Position numbers and translations under genes: made by a program
DNA from: Apostichopus japonicus
Lineage: Eukaryota; Echinodermata; Holothuroidea; Aspidochirotida; Stichopodidae
DNA length: 64,000 nucleotides
Direction: 5' to 3'
Assembly: GCF_037975245.1 (NCBI RefSeq)
Contig: NC_092568.1
Location: 30,112,001 to 30,176,000, forward strand
Notes under the pieces: generated by a model
Databases searched by the model: none
The model's input: only the letters and a program-made list of their open reading frames with translations
What the model was told of the DNA's origin: nothing
Shown: in pieces, positions 62,491 to 64,000 of the stretch
How positions within the stretch are numbered: position 1 is the first letter of the stretch
Layout of the letters: each line of letters starts with the position of its first letter

Positions 62491-64000
62491 ATCCGCTCCA
62501 ATCAAGCCCATTTGTCCGATTTCAAGACATTTTTTCAAATCGCAATACATGCGTGCATGATCAAAAATTAGTTCTGATGGATCTATTTTCAGACACAGCG
62601 CCGATGCAAATGCCAAAGCATAAACTCCACATGATGTGCCATCCTTCTGCTGCGTAACATTAATGATGTTGAACTTTATCTGGTTCTCTTTGCTTAGCAT
62701 TAATGATGCCGCTGTCTTCTTCAACACTTGAGAATAATTGTTGGACTGCATGCTGTCATAGACGTTAATCTCTGACGGTTGACACCCAATGGTCGACAAT
62801 GTCAACCAATGGAAATGAAGGTGGATTATTTGGACAAATTCCCCTGGCTGAACATCAAATCCATATGGCGACTGAGACAAGCATGGTGGCTGTAAACCGC
62901 AGATATATGAGAACTGCTTCTTAAGTAGGATCTGGCCTGCTTCTATTACTGTGTCTGTTAAGCACTCTTTTCTGTTTAGAATTCCTAGCTCAACTTGGGT
63001 AAGATACAGTGAGGGAATCCACACACTGCGATAACTTGTGTCATCTGGAAGCTCAGATGCCTCTGGACCAGTCAAATCTATGACAGATACTTCATCGGCC
63101 TCAACGGTGTACGTGTAGCTGTCTTTGGTATGCGACTGGGAGATATGCGATGGGGAAGGTTGTTTTGATGAGGTTTCAGTCGAAGAATCTTTTGGTTGGT
63201 CAGCTGAAGTACTTGCTGAGGTTGATGATGATGTATGATTAGACACTGATTCTTGTGCAGCTGCTGTGCCTGTCACTGAAGGTATGTCTCCACTGTAAGA
63301 TTCTACATCTGAGTTGTTATCACCTGTAAATGCCTGATGGAAAACATTTGAACATCTGACCTCTTGAGTGGTTGTTGCAATGTGATTACTAAGCTCCACT
63401 CTCCCAAATGCATTCAACTGTAAATTGTAACCTGTCTTTTGCTGTACCATGCTTGCTTTCTTTTCATTCAGTTCATTATTGTGGAGATCCAAAGCATTGC
63501 GAAACATAAAAATATGTCTCGCTGCATTCATTTGTGTGAGAAAATGATTATTCCTGTTGAGCTCCTGATGTAGCTGCTCAACAACTTGTGTGTTGATGTA
63601 ACCATTTAGTTGTGGCACATGTGTGATTCTTCTCAAAATTTCTTCTTCTTTCTTAGAATTATTTTCATGCAGCCTGTCGAATAAGCAGTAGTGCTCGGTA
63701 GATCCTGTCACAGGGTGCTGACCATTCTTTGGATCTGAAAGGCACATGTTGTTTTGTAACCAAGGTAAGTCTACCACCAGCTCCCGCTTCTTGGCCCATT
63801 TCATGTTTGTTTCTGTGAAAGGGGCTAATCGGCCTTCATTAGGATGAAACATAGCCGGGTATCTCTTTTTAGCATGTGCAACCACCATATGTGGCATATC
63901 AACAATAACAATGTTTGGCAGGAACTTCATACTTGACAACATATCGACATAATCTCTAGGGCTTTCTGCCCTTACAATAAACTTAACAGCATATACAATA
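62464..64000 (-). CDS. KDZ-like region plus Ulp1-like protease domain, open frame (5' end outside window)
   Basis: At least 511 codons without a stop, the longest frame in the window. Codons upstream of the first ATG are also in frame to base 64000, so the true start lies beyond the edge. Confidence 0.75.
   Translation of the reverse strand, partial: IVYAVKFIVRAESPRDYVDMLSSMKFLPNIVIVDMPHMVVAHAKKRYPAMFHPNEGRLAPFTETNMKWAKKRELVVDLPWLQNNMCLSDPKNGQHPVTGSTEHYCLFDRLHENNSKKEEEILRRITHVPQLNGYINTQVVEQLHQELNRNNHFLTQMNAARHIFMFRNALDLHNNELNEKKASMVQQKTGYNLQLNAFGRVELSNHIATTTQEVRCSNVFHQAFTGDNNSDVESYSGDIPSVTGTAAAQESVSNHTSSSTSASTSADQPKDSSTETSSKQPSPSHISQSHTKDSYTYTVEADEVSVIDLTGPEASELPDDTSYRSVWIPSLYLTQVELGILNRKECLTDTVIEAGQILLKKQFSYICGLQPPCLSQSPYGFDVQPGEFVQIIHLHFHWLTLSTIGCQPSEINVYDSMQSNNYSQVLKKTAASLMLSKENQIKFNIINVTQQKDGTSCGVYALAFASALCLKIDPSELIFDHARMYCDLKKCLEIGQMGLIGADRNQGKLLK

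Larger units (their letters stand above)
62222..64000 (-). pseudogene. KDZ/HMGXB3-like transposase-derived protein with Ulp1-like protease and PHD finger (frameshifted, partial)
   Basis: Open on the minus strand from the window edge (IVYAVKFIVRAESPRD...) to a stop at 62464. An N-terminal RNase H-like region shows IVIVDMPH (Asp15 counting from the ATG at 63942), HPVTGSTEHYCLFD and TQVVEQLHQELNRNNHFL (Glu122), the pattern of Kyakuja-Dileera-Zisupton-type and HMGXB3-like proteins. A Ser/Thr-rich linker follows (230-275), with a VSVIDLTG SUMO-interacting motif at 285-292. A C48/Ulp1-like domain has candidate residues His378 (FHW), Asp396 (VYDSM), Gln431/432 and Cys438 (GTSCGVYALAF). A one-base shift near 62464-62490 separates it from a same-strand frame: KIVKVIRSFTTKIFCTCRCP, then a PHD finger (C-x-C...CxxC...HxxC...CxxC) and a basic KKRRK tail ending at 62222. 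The break suggests a pseudogene or a sequencing error. Confidence 0.75.

Overview
This window comes from an AT-rich, intron-containing, repeat-laden animal genome. Canonical GT/AG splice sites, tRNA-derived SINEs, hAT transposons, a 211-bp satellite, and the gene types (a 4F2hc-like transporter chain, SAMD3-like and KDZ-derived proteins) all fit a marine invertebrate. An echinoderm is my best guess, but that is inference and nothing in the sequence proves it. Coding density is very low: I can defend one complete host gene, one multi-exon SAMD3-like gene, one partner exon and one partial transposase-derived gene, all on the minus strand, plus one tentative Argonaute-like fragment on the plus strand.

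Layout. 1-16.3 kb: no recognisable gene; simple repeats, a G-quadruplex-type run and a perfect 93-bp direct repeat. 16.3-17.2 kb: an AT microsatellite next to a 510-bp TIR element filled with degenerate palindromic repeats. 18.1 kb: a 26-bp minisatellite. 21.6-22.8 kb: tRNA-derived SINEs. 22.2-27.9 kb: an SLC3A2 (4F2hc)-like gene in three coding exons whose phases join without a break; its large intron holds an 808-bp TIR element. 31.6-32.0 kb: a second, inverted SINE cluster. 35.3-36.9 kb: a three-level nested transposon, with target-site duplications supporting each level. 37.4-48.9 kb: a stretch bounded by matching inverted termini and carrying a SAMD3-like gene and the last exon of a second protein family, in the same orientation. 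49.5 kb: a 4-bp microsatellite. 50.1 kb: the possible Argonaute L2 fragment. 50.76-51.72 kb: a hAT element with a perfect 8-bp duplication. 55.3-59.2 kb: a 211-bp satellite array with higher-order structure. 59.8-61.0 kb: another TIR element made of internal repeats. 62.2-64.0 kb: a KDZ/HMGXB3-like protein with a SUMO-interacting motif, a Ulp1-like C48 protease domain and a PHD finger, broken by one frameshift and running off the window end.

How it fits together. The 4F2hc-like gene is ordinary host content: a single-pass glycoprotein expected to pair with an SLC7 light chain. Most of the rest is mobile-element-derived. The most interesting candidate is the 11.5-kb interval at 37,406-48,940. 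Its ends are inverted copies of the same terminus, each lacks a nearer partner, and it encloses two genes of lineage-expanded, poorly characterised families with no recognisable transposase. I propose it as a candidate large cargo-bearing DNA transposon, to be tested by searching for other copies.
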